The notes beneath the pieces are model-generated. The model searched no databases and was not told the DNA's origin. It saw nothing but the letters and a program-made list of their open reading frames with translations. A stretch of 26,339 nt of DNA from JBAXHO01 sp037138855 (GTDB taxonomy: Bacteria > Patescibacteriota > Dojkabacteria > B142 > OLB20): positions 1-26,339 of the forward strand of contig JBAXHO010000023.1 of assembly GCA_037138855.1 (NCBI GenBank), written 5' to 3'. This document shows positions 1-7,239 of this stretch, in pieces; position 1 is the stretch's first letter, and each line of letters opens with the position of its first letter. The translations under genes were made by a program, and so were the position numbers.

Positions 1-2
1 AA

Positions 3-221
3 AAGATTTTTTTCAATGCAAAAGAATTTCAAAATATTCAGGAAATAATCGTTAAATTAGATCTAAAATACCAATCCATAATACATTTAAGGTTTTTTGA
101 AGACAAATCCTACAACGAAATATCATACATCACAGGAATAAAAATTGGTACTCTGAAATCTCATTTAAGTCGAGCACTAGATTTCATTCGAAAAGAATTG
201 TCGCAACCAAACGTAATGTAG
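3..221 (+). CDS. ECF-type RNA polymerase sigma factor, C-terminal fragment (5' end outside window)
   Basis: An open frame runs in from the left edge and stops at TAG 219-221, giving the last 72 codons. The translation matches sigma-70 region 4 of extracytoplasmic-function sigma factors. A segment with LRFFEDKSYNEISYITGI corresponds to the usual 'LRyfEdlsyeEIAeilgi' helix, followed by the recognition-helix pattern IGTLKSHLSRAL (usual form 'vGTVKSRLhRAr'). This domain contacts the -35 element. Region 2 lies upstream of the window. The gene ends 30 bp before the membrane protein at 252, on the same strand, which suggests a two-gene operon of sigma factor and membrane-bound regulator. The family call is firm; the specific regulon cannot be inferred. 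Confidence 0.85.
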   Translation, partial: KIFFNAKEFQNIQEIIVKLDLKYQSIIHLRFFEDKSYNEISYITGIKIGTLKSHLSRALDFIRKELSQPNVM

Positions 222-251
222 TGCATTTTCCAAGTATATTAAAAAATAATT

Positions 252-1694
252 ATGAAAAAAGAAAACTTAGAAGAACAATTGAAATCAATAGAGTTGCCAA
301 TTGTAATGGTGAAAACCCATAAAGAAAAATTACGAAGGGCAGTATTAAATACATACAAAGAACATAAAACCAAGAAAAATATTTTTGATTTTCACTTTAT
401 TAAAAATTCTTTTGTATTTGGAATGCCTCTTTTATCAATCATACTGGGGATTATATATGTGACAACAATTATTTTTGCACCAACCACGATGAATGCTCAA
501 AAAGTGATGGCACAGGTCATTGAAGTCAATGATAATAACCAAAAACAAGGAGAATACCGTTACATGAAATACGAAATCACTACATTTTTTGATAAGAGTA
601 GTAAAAACTTTTTATACGAAATCGTTGATGGCCATAATTTCCGTTTAACTAAAGAGTTAGATCCCTTAACAGGTAAAGTGATAAAACAGGTGGTATTTGA
701 TACCAGAGCAAATGCACAACAAATTGCAAATGAGGTTAAAAATTGTGATTTAAATATAAATAAGATTATGAATCTGGAGGATGGTACACAAGGATGTTTT
801 CCAATTTACTATGAGCAATGTGATATTGCCAAAGATGCAGTAACCTGCAAAGTTGAAAAGGCGAAAAAAGAAAACAAATCTTTTTATAATGTTTTTCAAC
901 GTTCAAATGCTATTTGCTACATGGTCAACGATAGATACTTCATCATCTATGGCAATACAGCAGATGAAGATTTTATTCAAAAACATACATATGAAAGTAC
1001 TAAAATCGATGGTAATAGCTCTGAGGAGGAAACTGTAAAAACCTTATCATCAAATGGTTATACTGAAATTGATAAATCTGTTTACATCGAATTATTTCAA
1101 ATGCCTGAAATTATTGATGCCGAAGTACAGTATCAACGAGAAATAAAAGAATTGAAAGAAAATCCGGCTGAACTAGGAATAGATGACGGATCTGTTGTGA
1201 GAGTAGAGTTTAGAGGATATTATTATTTACAAATTTCCCCATTGATTTCTTTAAGTTTTGATCCACAGAAATTGATAGATGAGAACAAATCAACAGAATA
1301 TATTGATATCTATATCCAGAAAAATGGCTTTCGAAAAGTTAGTATTGATGAATATGTTAGAGGAAATAATTCAAATATATTTTATGGAATTGATCCTGCA
1401 CAGCCAATTGTGGATAATAATAGCATTGATCCAACAAATTTATTTTTACAATTAAAAGACAACAAAGATGTTAAATATATTGGAGAAAGGGAAATTGATG
1501 GCAAGAATGTTTATGTATTAGGTGTTGATCTAACAACAGATAATGGGAATAGGTATATTGAAGCATCATTTAATGCATTATCATATGAATTATACAAAGT
1601 CGACGAATATAAAATGTCAGAAGGTAAGAAAAATTTGGAACTTAGCTATAAGATAATTTCTTTAGATTATTCAAATACTGAACCTGCCTTTTGA
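252..1694 (+). CDS. One-TM membrane protein paired with the ECF sigma factor (putative anti-sigma-like regulator)
   Basis: This is a 480-residue protein. Residues 1-52 are charged and probably cytoplasmic, with a helical stretch around LEEQLKSIELP and HKEKLRRAVL. One hydrophobic segment spans about residues 54-76. A large domain of about 400 residues then lies outside the membrane. It carries Cys165, Cys182, Cys190, Cys199 and Cys222, which could form disulphides, and the 890-1694 part is rich in beta-type segments. I recognise no catalytic motif. The short cytoplasmic segment, single TM and outer domain, directly after an ECF sigma gene, is the layout of many transmembrane anti-sigma factors. 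The classic zinc-binding anti-sigma motif (HxxxCxxC) is absent, so the role is inferred from context. ATG at 252 is the first start after the sigma gene; no Shine-Dalgarno precedes it. Confidence 0.6.
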   Translation: MKKENLEEQLKSIELPIVMVKTHKEKLRRAVLNTYKEHKTKKNIFDFHFIKNSFVFGMPLLSIILGIIYVTTIIFAPTTMNAQKVMAQVIEVNDNNQKQGEYRYMKYEITTFFDKSSKNFLYEIVDGHNFRLTKELDPLTGKVIKQVVFDTRANAQQIANEVKNCDLNINKIMNLEDGTQGCFPIYYEQCDIAKDAVTCKVEKAKKENKSFYNVFQRSNAICYMVNDRYFIIYGNTADEDFIQKHTYESTKIDGNSSEEETVKTLSSNGYTEIDKSVYIELFQMPEIIDAEVQYQREIKELKENPAELGIDDGSVVRVEFRGYYYLQISPLISLSFDPQKLIDENKSTEYIDIYIQKNGFRKVSIDEYVRGNNSNIFYGIDPAQPIVDNNSIDPTNLFLQLKDNKDVKYIGEREIDGKNVYVLGVDLTTDNGNRYIEASFNALSYELYKVDEYKMSEGKKNLELSYKIISLDYSNTEPAF

Positions 1695-1817
1695 GTAATA
1701 ATTATTGATGTTAATCCAAGTTTTCCCTGGGTAAATATCAATAACGACATTAAAAAGAGTTTGATAATATTATACGAATATTTTTGGAAATTTAAAAAAT
1801 AAGTAGAAAAAGTAGGG

Positions 1818-2933
1818 TTACTTATTACCGGGATTGAAACTCAAGTTCATCTTTTCTATTTTTTTGATAGCATCTGAATAAATTTGGAAAAGATTATTCA
1901 TGTCGTCTAAGGTAAGGTTTGAAATCTTACAGATATAGACTTTATTTTTAGGGTTAAGTTTAATCGAAGTCTTAGTATTTATTTCTTGAATTATGCTAGG
2001 TAATATTGCAATTGTTTCTTTATAGCTTTTCCAGTACCAACTAATTACTTCGATCTCACCATTTGTCTTGGCATGAAATATTGAAACAGTTTCACCGTTT
2101 GCAGCTTCTATCTTTGGAGCAAAAGATCCTGTAACTGAACCAGTACCATAGGTAATATCAAATTCATTTTTTTCTCCAAATTCATAAAATTTATTTAATT
2201 TAGCAATATCATCAGATGCAAGAGCTTTCGTTGCTTCTTGAAAAAAGATTTCTTTTGTCCAAATTCGTCTTCCTGATTGACTACTTGATGTAACTTCTTT
2301 TTTAACTTCATTACCAAACAAACTTGGAATAATAATTTCATACTCTGCAACTTTGTAATATTCGAGTTCTACGGCATAAACATCAAATTGGCTATTGGAG
2401 TTTAAGAAAATTATTAGATCTTTCAAATTATCTACTAGTTTATCCATTACAATCAGAAACTTAAAATCGGCTTCATTTAGGCTATTTTTGATTCCTTCGA
2501 TTGTGTCGTTAACTTCATTTTCTTCTAGTCCAAAGAAGCTAATTAGTTTTTCCTCCAGTGTGCATTTAAATTGATTATTAACTTTATCGTTTATCGAATT
2601 TATGAATTGTTGAAAGTCATTGCCATGCTTCCAAAGAGAAGCACCGTAATCCAATACCTGAGCAATCACAATCCTCTTATCTGGGTTAGTGTAAAGCTTA
2701 GTTTCAATGATATAAATATTTCCTTGACGGTCAAATCCGATTGCATCGATTGGTCCACTTTTTGTCTGAAACTCTCGGGCAGCAATAAATACCTTAATAT
2801 TTTCCTCGATCTCGTCAACAGGAATTACTTCGGGGTGTTTTGTAATATATGCTTGGAGAACGTCCTCATCTTTAAATTTTGTCTTGTTAACCTTAACTGT
2901 TTGTCCTCCGTTTTTACTCACTAGTATAGGCAT
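1818..2933 (-). CDS. PD-(D/E)XK nuclease-like protein (NucS/DUF91-type fold)
   Basis: The protein has 371 residues. The N-terminal half holds a PD-(D/E)XK signature: GPID (Asp63), then IYIIETKL (Glu77-x-Lys79), then AQVLDYGA with Gln92. Together these form the D...ExK...Q metal-binding active site of the restriction-endonuclease fold, in the arrangement seen in NucS/DUF91 and other predicted nucleases. An upstream segment (EDVLQAYITKHPEVIP) resembles the helical lead-in of these families. The C-terminal half (about 215-371) is an unassigned alpha/beta region. No signal peptide or TM is seen. It stands alone between the end of the 252-1694 gene (convergent) and tRNA-Ser, with no methyltransferase or specificity subunit nearby. 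A repair-type or defence-type role is possible; its substrate is unknown. A perfect 12-bp palindrome lies 16 bp upstream. Confidence 0.65.
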   Translation of the reverse strand: MPILVSKNGGQTVKVNKTKFKDEDVLQAYITKHPEVIPVDEIEENIKVFIAAREFQTKSGPIDAIGFDRQGNIYIIETKLYTNPDKRIVIAQVLDYGASLWKHGNDFQQFINSINDKVNNQFKCTLEEKLISFFGLEENEVNDTIEGIKNSLNEADFKFLIVMDKLVDNLKDLIIFLNSNSQFDVYAVELEYYKVAEYEIIIPSLFGNEVKKEVTSSSQSGRRIWTKEIFFQEATKALASDDIAKLNKFYEFGEKNEFDITYGTGSVTGSFAPKIEAANGETVSIFHAKTNGEIEVISWYWKSYKETIAILPSIIQEINTKTSIKLNPKNKVYICKISNLTLDDMNNLFQIYSDAIKKIEKMNLSFNPGNK

Positions 2934-2948
2934 TTGTATTGATTAAAA

Positions 2949-2960
2949 TGTAATATTACA
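2949..2960. promoter_or_regulatory. Perfect 12-bp palindrome upstream of the nuclease-like gene
   Basis: TGTAATATTACA reads the same on both strands and sits 16-27 bp upstream of the minus-strand ATG at 2933, where an operator would fit. In AT-rich DNA such a palindrome may be chance, and no second copy was noticed. Confidence 0.2.
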
Positions 2961-3038
2961 TATATTTTACTGATTTCAATCTCAAAGGAATTATACTTTC
3001 TCTTATAATACAGAATATTCGTAAACTCATCCTAATAG

Positions 3039-3128
3039 TGGCGGAGGGGGAGGGATTCGAACCCTCGACCGGGTTGCCCCAGTACTACTTTTCGAGAGTA
3101 GCTCTTTCGACCACTCAGACACCCCTCC
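3039..3128 (-). tRNA. tRNA-Ser (anticodon CGA)
   Basis: On the minus strand the acceptor stem GGAGGGG (3128-3122) pairs with CCCCTCC. The anticodon stem CTACT/AGTAG encloses the loop CTCGAAA, giving anticodon CGA (reads UCG). A long variable arm (GGGG-CAA-CCCG type) marks a class II tRNA. The T-arm is GAGGG-TTCGAAT-CCCTC, and the discriminator base is G, as expected for serine. CCA is encoded at 3041-3039. It lies between the small membrane protein gene and the nuclease-like gene, all on the minus strand. Confidence 0.95.
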
Positions 3129-3155
3129 ATTTCGGAATTTGGTTTTAAGCGTTTG

Positions 3156-3605
3156 TTAAACGTTTCCCTTTCTTAATTTATAGTATATCAGGCTGACTAA
3201 AACTGTGGCGATGAAGTAGAAGATGATATTGATACTTGAGCAGAGCGTGCCATATCGCAAAGCACTAAATTGGGCAGATGTAGAATTGAAAATTACAGCT
3301 AATGCAGTTTTTTGAAAAAATTCTACATTGGGCAATAACACAAAGATGTAAATGATTAAACCAATAATTGATCCAATCAAATAAAATAAAGCACCATAGC
3401 TAGCCTCAATAATGGTTAGTTTAAAGACTTGATCGAATGTGGCTTTCTTCACATATTGTTGATAAATTGCCCGGATTGTGATTACCCGATACGCAATATT
3501 GATTGGAAAGCAAAATAAACTAAATATTCCAGAAGCTAGCAAATTAAAAACAAAACCAACGGTGAAATCAGCTAGATTAGTAAGGATTTTTAGAAATTTA
3601 ATCAT
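3156..3605 (-). CDS. Small integral membrane protein, unknown function
   Basis: From ATG 3605 the product is 149 residues, with three to four hydrophobic segments. These include GFVFNLLASGIFSLFCF, the YGALFYLIGSIIGLIIYIFV stretch and the C-terminal IIFYFIATVLVSLIYYKL, ending in a short basic tail. I recognise no family motif. The frame stays open further upstream to a TTG at 3668, which would give 170 residues. That start lies inside the repeated tRNA-Arg 3' end, and the extra 21 residues are encoded by repeat-flanking DNA, so the ATG is preferred. No Shine-Dalgarno is visible at either start. It is followed 27 bp later by tRNA-Ser on the same strand. Confidence 0.55.
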   Translation of the reverse strand: MIKFLKILTNLADFTVGFVFNLLASGIFSLFCFPINIAYRVITIRAIYQQYVKKATFDQVFKLTIIEASYGALFYLIGSIIGLIIYIFVLLPNVEFFQKTALAVIFNSTSAQFSALRYGTLCSSINIIFYFIATVLVSLIYYKLRKGNV

Positions 3606-3651
3606 GGGCAAGGAAAAATAATTGTTTTTGGTTAGCTTTAGTATATTCCAG

Positions 3652-3676
3652 CTTAAATATGCACTCAACAGGAATC
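3652..3676. repeat. Direct repeat copy of the tRNA-Arg 3' end (att-like)
   Basis: These 25 bases are identical to 3780-3804. In the tRNA copy they cover the T-loop end, the 3' T-stem, the 3' acceptor strand and 8 bp of downstream flank. On the minus strand this copy is preceded by CAGG, matching the 5' T-stem CAGG of the tRNA except that TCC is missing. No other part of a tRNA is present. It has the form of an attachment-site duplication left by integration at a tRNA 3' end. Confidence 0.7.
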
Positions 3677-3779
3677 CCTGAAATACATTTAAGTATTAAT
3701 TCAAGAATATGATATTAAGTATTATTCAGGGTAAACTACTATTGATTTTCAAATAGCTCAGGTTCGATTCTTCAATTAA

Positions 3780-3804
3780 CTTAAATATGCACTCAACAGG
3801 AATC
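3780..3804. repeat. Direct repeat, tRNA-Arg-embedded copy (att-like)
   Basis: This is the second perfect 25-bp copy, 128 bp from the one at 3652-3676. Positions 3788-3804 lie within tRNA-Arg (T-arm and acceptor 3' strand) and 3780-3787 are its 3' flank. The 103 bp between the copies hold no gene. Confidence 0.7.
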
Positions 3805-3861
3805 GGACCTGCAACCTCTTCTTCCGCAAAGAAGTGCTCTATCCAGTTGAGCTATGAGTGC
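3788..3861 (-). tRNA. tRNA-Arg (anticodon GCG)
   Basis: This is a 74-nt cloverleaf on the minus strand. The acceptor GCACTCA pairs with TGAGTGC, the D-stem is GCTC/GAGC, and the anticodon arm CTTCT-TTGCGGA-AGAAG gives anticodon GCG (Arg, CGC/CGU). The T-arm is GCAGG-TCCGATT-CCTGT and the discriminator is A. The arginine identity elements A20 (D-loop AACTGGATA) and C35 are present. CCA is not encoded, unlike the nearby tRNA-Ser. The T-loop starts TCC where nearly all tRNAs have TTC, so position 55 is C. The 3' end is repeated at 3652-3676. Position 34 is G where most bacteria use the inosine-modified ACG. Confidence 0.88.
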
Positions 3862-3909
3862 ACCGTAATTGCATTATACAAAAGAAAGTAGAAAATGAGA
3901 AACTGAAAT

Positions 3910-4581
3910 TTATGGATTTGTCGTATCAGTTTTTTGGATGACTGGTGCATCTATTGGATCTTTTGTTTTGATATTATCAGATTCGATAAATTTGATTAAA
4001 GGCTGGTATTCACCATCGAGAAAATGTTGTATCAATCCGGCACCTGCTTCTTGAGCAGACCAATAATCAATAAATTGTACTAGATACGATGTGATTTTCA
4101 CAATATTACCATCACCGAGAAGGATAATTAGTTTCCGTGGTATGGCTTCAGCATTATCTTTAATAATAAAATGAATCATTATTTCATCTTGGCGTTTAGT
4201 CAGCCAAAATGCTTGCAGTCGATTCCAGACAATTAATTCTGAAAATGTATGTAGACCACGATTAGTAATTTCATGAGTAATTTTTTTTGGTGGAATTGTA
4301 TTTAGTGCGTATGTGATAAATAGCATGCCAATTACCACAAAGATCAAAAGAAAATTTTCTGTTAGAGCAGCAAGAACAATGATAATCATGGCAATAACTG
4401 CTACAATTACATACCAGCGACGATCTTTCACCTGAAAAGTACGTTCTGGTGCGATCCATTTAATTACACTTACAATAGGTTTTTGTTCTTCAAGTAAGAC
4501 ATCACGTATGCGTCTATTTTCTTCAATGATTCGATCCAATCGGGCTAGATCCTCCTGGGTGTTTTGTGTGGAATTATTCAT
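3910..4581 (-). CDS. Two-TM membrane protein with cytoplasmic C-terminal domain, unknown function
   Basis: The protein has 223 residues. An N-terminal charged helix (about 8-35, ARLDRIIEENRRIRDVLLEE) looks like a short coiled coil. Two TM segments follow closely (about 57-73 and 75-95). A soluble C-terminal domain (about 98-205) contains ITNRGLHTFSELIVWNRLQAFW. That pattern resembles small bacterial membrane domains of the bPH/DUF5673 kind, where a beta-rich domain follows a TM hairpin. This is a resemblance only, and I cannot assign a function. A promoter fits upstream (TTGCAA, 17 bp, TAGAAT). tRNA-Arg follows 48 bp downstream on the same strand. Confidence 0.6.
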   Translation of the reverse strand: MNNSTQNTQEDLARLDRIIEENRRIRDVLLEEQKPIVSVIKWIAPERTFQVKDRRWYVIVAVIAMIIIVLAALTENFLLIFVVIGMLFITYALNTIPPKKITHEITNRGLHTFSELIVWNRLQAFWLTKRQDEIMIHFIIKDNAEAIPRKLIILLGDGNIVKITSYLVQFIDYWSAQEAGAGLIQHFLDGEYQPLIKFIESDNIKTKDPIDAPVIQKTDTTNP

Positions 4582-4604
4582 ACATGGATATTTAATATTC
4601 TTTT

Positions 4605-4633
4605 ATTCTAGATTGCATCTGAGATGATTGCAA
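4605..4633 (-). promoter_or_regulatory. Sigma-70 promoter for the two-TM membrane protein gene
   Basis: On the minus strand, TTGCAA (4633-4628) and TAGAAT (4610-4605) are separated by exactly 17 bp. This would start transcription near 4598, about 17 nt before the ATG at 4581. Confidence 0.5.
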
Positions 4634-4653
4634 GATCAAGATGCAAATTTTGT

Positions 4654-4683
4654 TTGTTCAAACTAGTCACAGTTAAGTATAAT
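4654..4683 (+). promoter_or_regulatory. Probable promoter for the glycosyltransferase gene
   Basis: A perfect -10 box TATAAT lies at 4678-4683, with a weak -35 TTGTTC at 4654-4659 (18-bp spacer). The predicted start is near 4690, about 24 nt before the ATG at 4714. A second -10-like TATAAA at 4704-4709 lies immediately before the start codon. Confidence 0.4.
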
Positions 4684-4713
4684 TGAGCTATTATTTTTCT
4701 AAGTATAAATGTA

Positions 4714-5661
4714 ATGATTCAAAAAAGACATATTACCAAACCGTTAATTTCAATTGTTGCACCAGTTTATAATGAAGAAGCTTGTATTCAGGAATTTTTA
4801 AAAAGAATTACTAAAGTAATCAAGGATAATAAGATCAACTATGAATTAGTTTTGGTAAATGATGGTAGTAATGATAATTCACCGCTGATTATTGTCAAAG
4901 AAGCATTGGAAAATAAGCGAATCAAATTGATAAATTTTTCACGTAATTTTGGTCATCAGGTGGCGGTCAGTGCCGGATTGGACTTTGCCAAAGGCGATGC
5001 AGTGGTTATTATTGATACTGATCTTCAAGATCCACCTGAGGTAATTCCGGAATTAATTAATAAATGGCAGGAGGGTTTTGATATTGTAAATGCCAGACGA
5101 AAAACTCGAAAGGATTCGTTTCTTAAAATTTTAAGTGCCAGGTTCTTTTATCGTATTTTAAATTTATTGCTTTCCAGTCATATTCCGGAAAATGTAGGGG
5201 ATTTTAGACTGCTTGATCAGCGTCCAGTTGCTGTTTTACGAAGTTTTGAAGAAAAAAGTCGATATTTACGTGGTCTTTCCAGCTGGATCGGCTTTGATCA
5301 AACCTTTGTAGATTATGATCGTGATGCTAGATTTGCAGGATCTACACACTATCCAATAAAAAAAATGTTGCAATTAGCATTTAATGCGATTTTTTCATTT
5401 TCATCAATACCGCTAAAAATTGCCAATGTAACAGCTTTTTTCTTTTTATTTATTGCATTTGTAGTATTTTGCTATGTTTCCGGCTCAATGATCTTTGGAC
5501 AAACAGTACCAGGCTGGGCTTCACAGATTTTGATTTTTACCACGTTTAATGGTATTGAACTTTTTGTATTAGGTATTATTTCTGAATATATCGGGAGAAT
5601 TTATTCTCAAGTGCAAAATCGGCCTTTATACATTGTGTCGGATACTATTAATTTAAAATAA
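4714..5661 (+). CDS. GT2 family glycosyltransferase, polyprenyl-phosphate (GtrB/DPM1-like) type
   Basis: The protein has 315 residues. The N-terminal GT-A domain begins with ISIVAPVYNEE (13-22). It carries VNDGSNDNS (Asp50) for nucleotide binding and the metal-binding DTDLQDPP (101-108), the DxD-type motif typical of dolichyl- and undecaprenyl-phosphate sugar transferases. NFGHQVAVSAGLDFAKGD is also characteristic of that group. GDFRLLD and RGLSSWIGF follow, then two C-terminal TM segments (about 232-256 and 265-288). By family, it would move a sugar from a nucleotide sugar to a polyprenyl phosphate on the inner face of the membrane, for envelope glycans or protein glycosylation. No lipid-sugar flippase is adjacent. 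The specific sugar cannot be told. Confidence 0.85.
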   Translation: MIQKRHITKPLISIVAPVYNEEACIQEFLKRITKVIKDNKINYELVLVNDGSNDNSPLIIVKEALENKRIKLINFSRNFGHQVAVSAGLDFAKGDAVVIIDTDLQDPPEVIPELINKWQEGFDIVNARRKTRKDSFLKILSARFFYRILNLLLSSHIPENVGDFRLLDQRPVAVLRSFEEKSRYLRGLSSWIGFDQTFVDYDRDARFAGSTHYPIKKMLQLAFNAIFSFSSIPLKIANVTAFFFLFIAFVVFCYVSGSMIFGQTVPGWASQILIFTTFNGIELFVLGIISEYIGRIYSQVQNRPLYIVSDTINLK

Positions 5662-5768
5662 ACTTAAAACAGGAATTTTATATTTGGTATTTCAGTTATT
5701 TTTAAAATTTTGATTGTCGATTTCAAAATTTGTGCTTCTTACTTTTTACTAATTTACTATTTTCCCTC

Positions 5769-6971
5769 ATGGTTCCACTTGCAGAAAAACTTCGTCCTCA
5801 AAAATTGGAAGATTTTGTTGGTCAGGAACATATTATTGGTATAGGTAAGCCGCTAAATGAATTACTTGCTCGCAAAAAGATTAGTTCTATGATTTTCTGG
5901 GGACCGCCTGGATCAGGCAAAACTAGCCTTGCAAGGCTTATTGCCAATTATATTGAAGCTGATTTTATTCCATATTCTGCTGCGATAGGAAGTATTGTCG
6001 AGGTCAAAAAGATAATTAGTAAAGCAGCTCAGGATAAAGGCTTTTTCCAAAAAGAAACAGTATTATTTATTGATGAGATTCACCGTTTCAACAAAGCCCA
6101 GCAGGATGCATTTCTCCCTTTTGTAGAAAATGGCACTATTATTCTGATTGGAGCTACTACAGAAAATCCCGGATTCAGTATTATTGCTCCCTTGATTTCA
6201 CGAAGCAGGGTGTACAAGCTAGAAGCGTTAAATGATAAACAAATTGAGCAGATTATTGCCAGGGCTGTAAAAGAATATCCTGATACTACTTGGGACAAAG
6301 AATCATTAGCCCTTATTGTATTACATGCTAATGGAGATGCCCGATTTGCGATTAATGCTGTGGAGCTATCAGCAGCAATCCACAAAAAAGTATCCCTCAA
6401 AGCCATGGAAAAAATTCTTCAGCAGAAAAATATTCTCTATGATAAAAAGGGTGATGCTCATTATGATACTATTTCTGCCTTTATTAAGAGCATGCGTGGT
6501 GGTGAGCCTGATGCGACTTTGCATTATCTTGCCCGGATGATCAAAGCTGGTGAAGATCCAGTTTTTATTGCCCGAAGAATGGTGATTTTTGCCTCGGAAG
6601 ATATTGGTAATGCTCGGCCTAATGCTCTGGTTCTAGCAGTAGCAGCTATGGACGCAGTGAAAATGATTGGAATGCCTGAATCACAGTTAATTTTGGCTCA
6701 AGTGGCGACATATCTTGCTACAGCCCCCAAATCTATTGCTTCTACAGCTGGGATCTCCGCTGCTCTAAAGGATCTAGAGATTGAAAGACTTGGTCCTATC
6801 CCACTACAGCTTCGGAATCCTGCGAACAAGGTGATGAAGGGTTTTGATTACGGTAAAGGTCATATTCGTTATCCTTGGCTTGAAGAGCAGAAAACTGGTA
6901 GAAAAATTAAACAACAATATCTACCGGATAATTTGAAAGATAGAAAATATTATCAGCCAGAATGGGAATAA
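5769..6971 (+). CDS. rarA: Replication-associated recombination protein A (RarA/MgsA), AAA+ ATPase
   Basis: The product is 400 residues from ATG 5769. The frame is open from ATG 5730, but those 13 residues are hydrophobic and have no counterpart in RarA. MVPLAEKLRPQKLEDFVGQE is the family's usual opening, so 5769 is chosen. Walker A is GPPGSGKT (45-52), Walker B is LFIDEIHRF (99-106), sensor 1 is GATTENP (128-134), and the SRSR segment that follows supplies the arginine finger. The C-terminal MgsA domain (DDLE/GEDP-like IKAGEDPVFIARRMVIFASEDIGNA) is intact. RarA is a tetrameric clamp-loader-like ATPase acting at stalled replication forks. A heptamer-periodic pyrimidine tract precedes the start. 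Confidence 0.95.
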   Translation: MVPLAEKLRPQKLEDFVGQEHIIGIGKPLNELLARKKISSMIFWGPPGSGKTSLARLIANYIEADFIPYSAAIGSIVEVKKIISKAAQDKGFFQKETVLFIDEIHRFNKAQQDAFLPFVENGTIILIGATTENPGFSIIAPLISRSRVYKLEALNDKQIEQIIARAVKEYPDTTWDKESLALIVLHANGDARFAINAVELSAAIHKKVSLKAMEKILQQKNILYDKKGDAHYDTISAFIKSMRGGEPDATLHYLARMIKAGEDPVFIARRMVIFASEDIGNARPNALVLAVAAMDAVKMIGMPESQLILAQVATYLATAPKSIASTAGISAALKDLEIERLGPIPLQLRNPANKVMKGFDYGKGHIRYPWLEEQKTGRKIKQQYLPDNLKDRKYYQPEWE

Positions 6972-7116
6972 ATATCTAAAATTTCCATTAATTATTCAAA
7001 ATTATCAGTTACAAATTAATTTTCTTCATTTTCTCGATTTTGACTTTGCAAAATCAGCTTTTGCTACTATAATTAACAAGATTTTCTTAAAGCAGTAAAA
7101 GCTTTACAAAATAGCG

Positions 7117-7145
7117 TTGACATTTGTCAAAAAGTGTGGTATAGA
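7117..7145 (+). promoter_or_regulatory. Promoter of the rpoBC-rpsL operon
   Basis: A consensus -35 TTGACA (7117-7122), a 17-bp spacer and a -10 TATAGA (7140-7145) predict a start near 7152, about 119 nt before the rpoB ATG. This is the best sigma-70-type match in the window. Confidence 0.75.
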
Positions 7146-7156
7146 AAGGTTCGCGT

Positions 7157-7189
7157 ATGTTAAAAAACTCTTTTTTTCCTAAAATATAA
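7157..7189 (+). CDS. Possible 10-codon leader peptide upstream of rpoB
   Basis: ATG at 7157 opens a frame reading MLKNSFFPKI, then TAA at 7187-7189. It starts about 5 nt after the predicted transcript start and ends 17 nt before a terminator-like hairpin. The position fits a translated leader of an attenuator, but a short ORF of this length in AT-rich DNA may be chance. Confidence 0.2.
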   Translation: MLKNSFFPKI

Positions 7190-7206
7190 TAACTTTAAAA
7201 ATTAAA

Positions 7207-7239
7207 ACGCATTGAATTATTTCAAGGTGCGTATTTTTT
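7207..7239 (+). terminator. Terminator-like hairpin in the rpoB leader (possible attenuator)
   Basis: The left arm ACGCA-TTGAA (7207-7216) pairs with TTCAA-GG-TGCGT (7221-7232). All ten base pairs match, with a two-base GG bulge and a TTAT loop, and a run of six T follows (7234-7239). It lies between the promoter and rpoB rather than behind a gene, so it may attenuate rpoBC transcription. Confidence 0.6.

Noticed and set aside
252..1694. Alternative genetic code with TGA as glycine or tryptophan
   Set aside because: The gene at 252-1694 stops at TGA in a sensible place, and the essential genes stay in frame under the standard bacterial code.
3606..3668. TTG start at 3668 giving a 170-residue membrane protein
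   Set aside because: This extension is encoded mainly by the duplicated tRNA 3' end and its flank; the ATG at 3605 gives a normal basic N-terminus.
3755..3772. Second tRNA remnant on the plus strand (T-arm-like GGTTCGATTC)
   Set aside because: There is no matching T-stem, acceptor or other arm around it; probably a chance match within the interval between the repeats.
5730..5768. Upstream ATG 5730 for rarA
   Set aside because: The added 13 residues are hydrophobic and not found in RarA proteins; ATG 5769 gives the standard N-terminus.
7040..7073. Second rpoB promoter using TTGACT and TATAAT
   Set aside because: The spacer is 22 bp, too long for a sigma-70 promoter; the TTGACA/TATAGA pair downstream fits much better.
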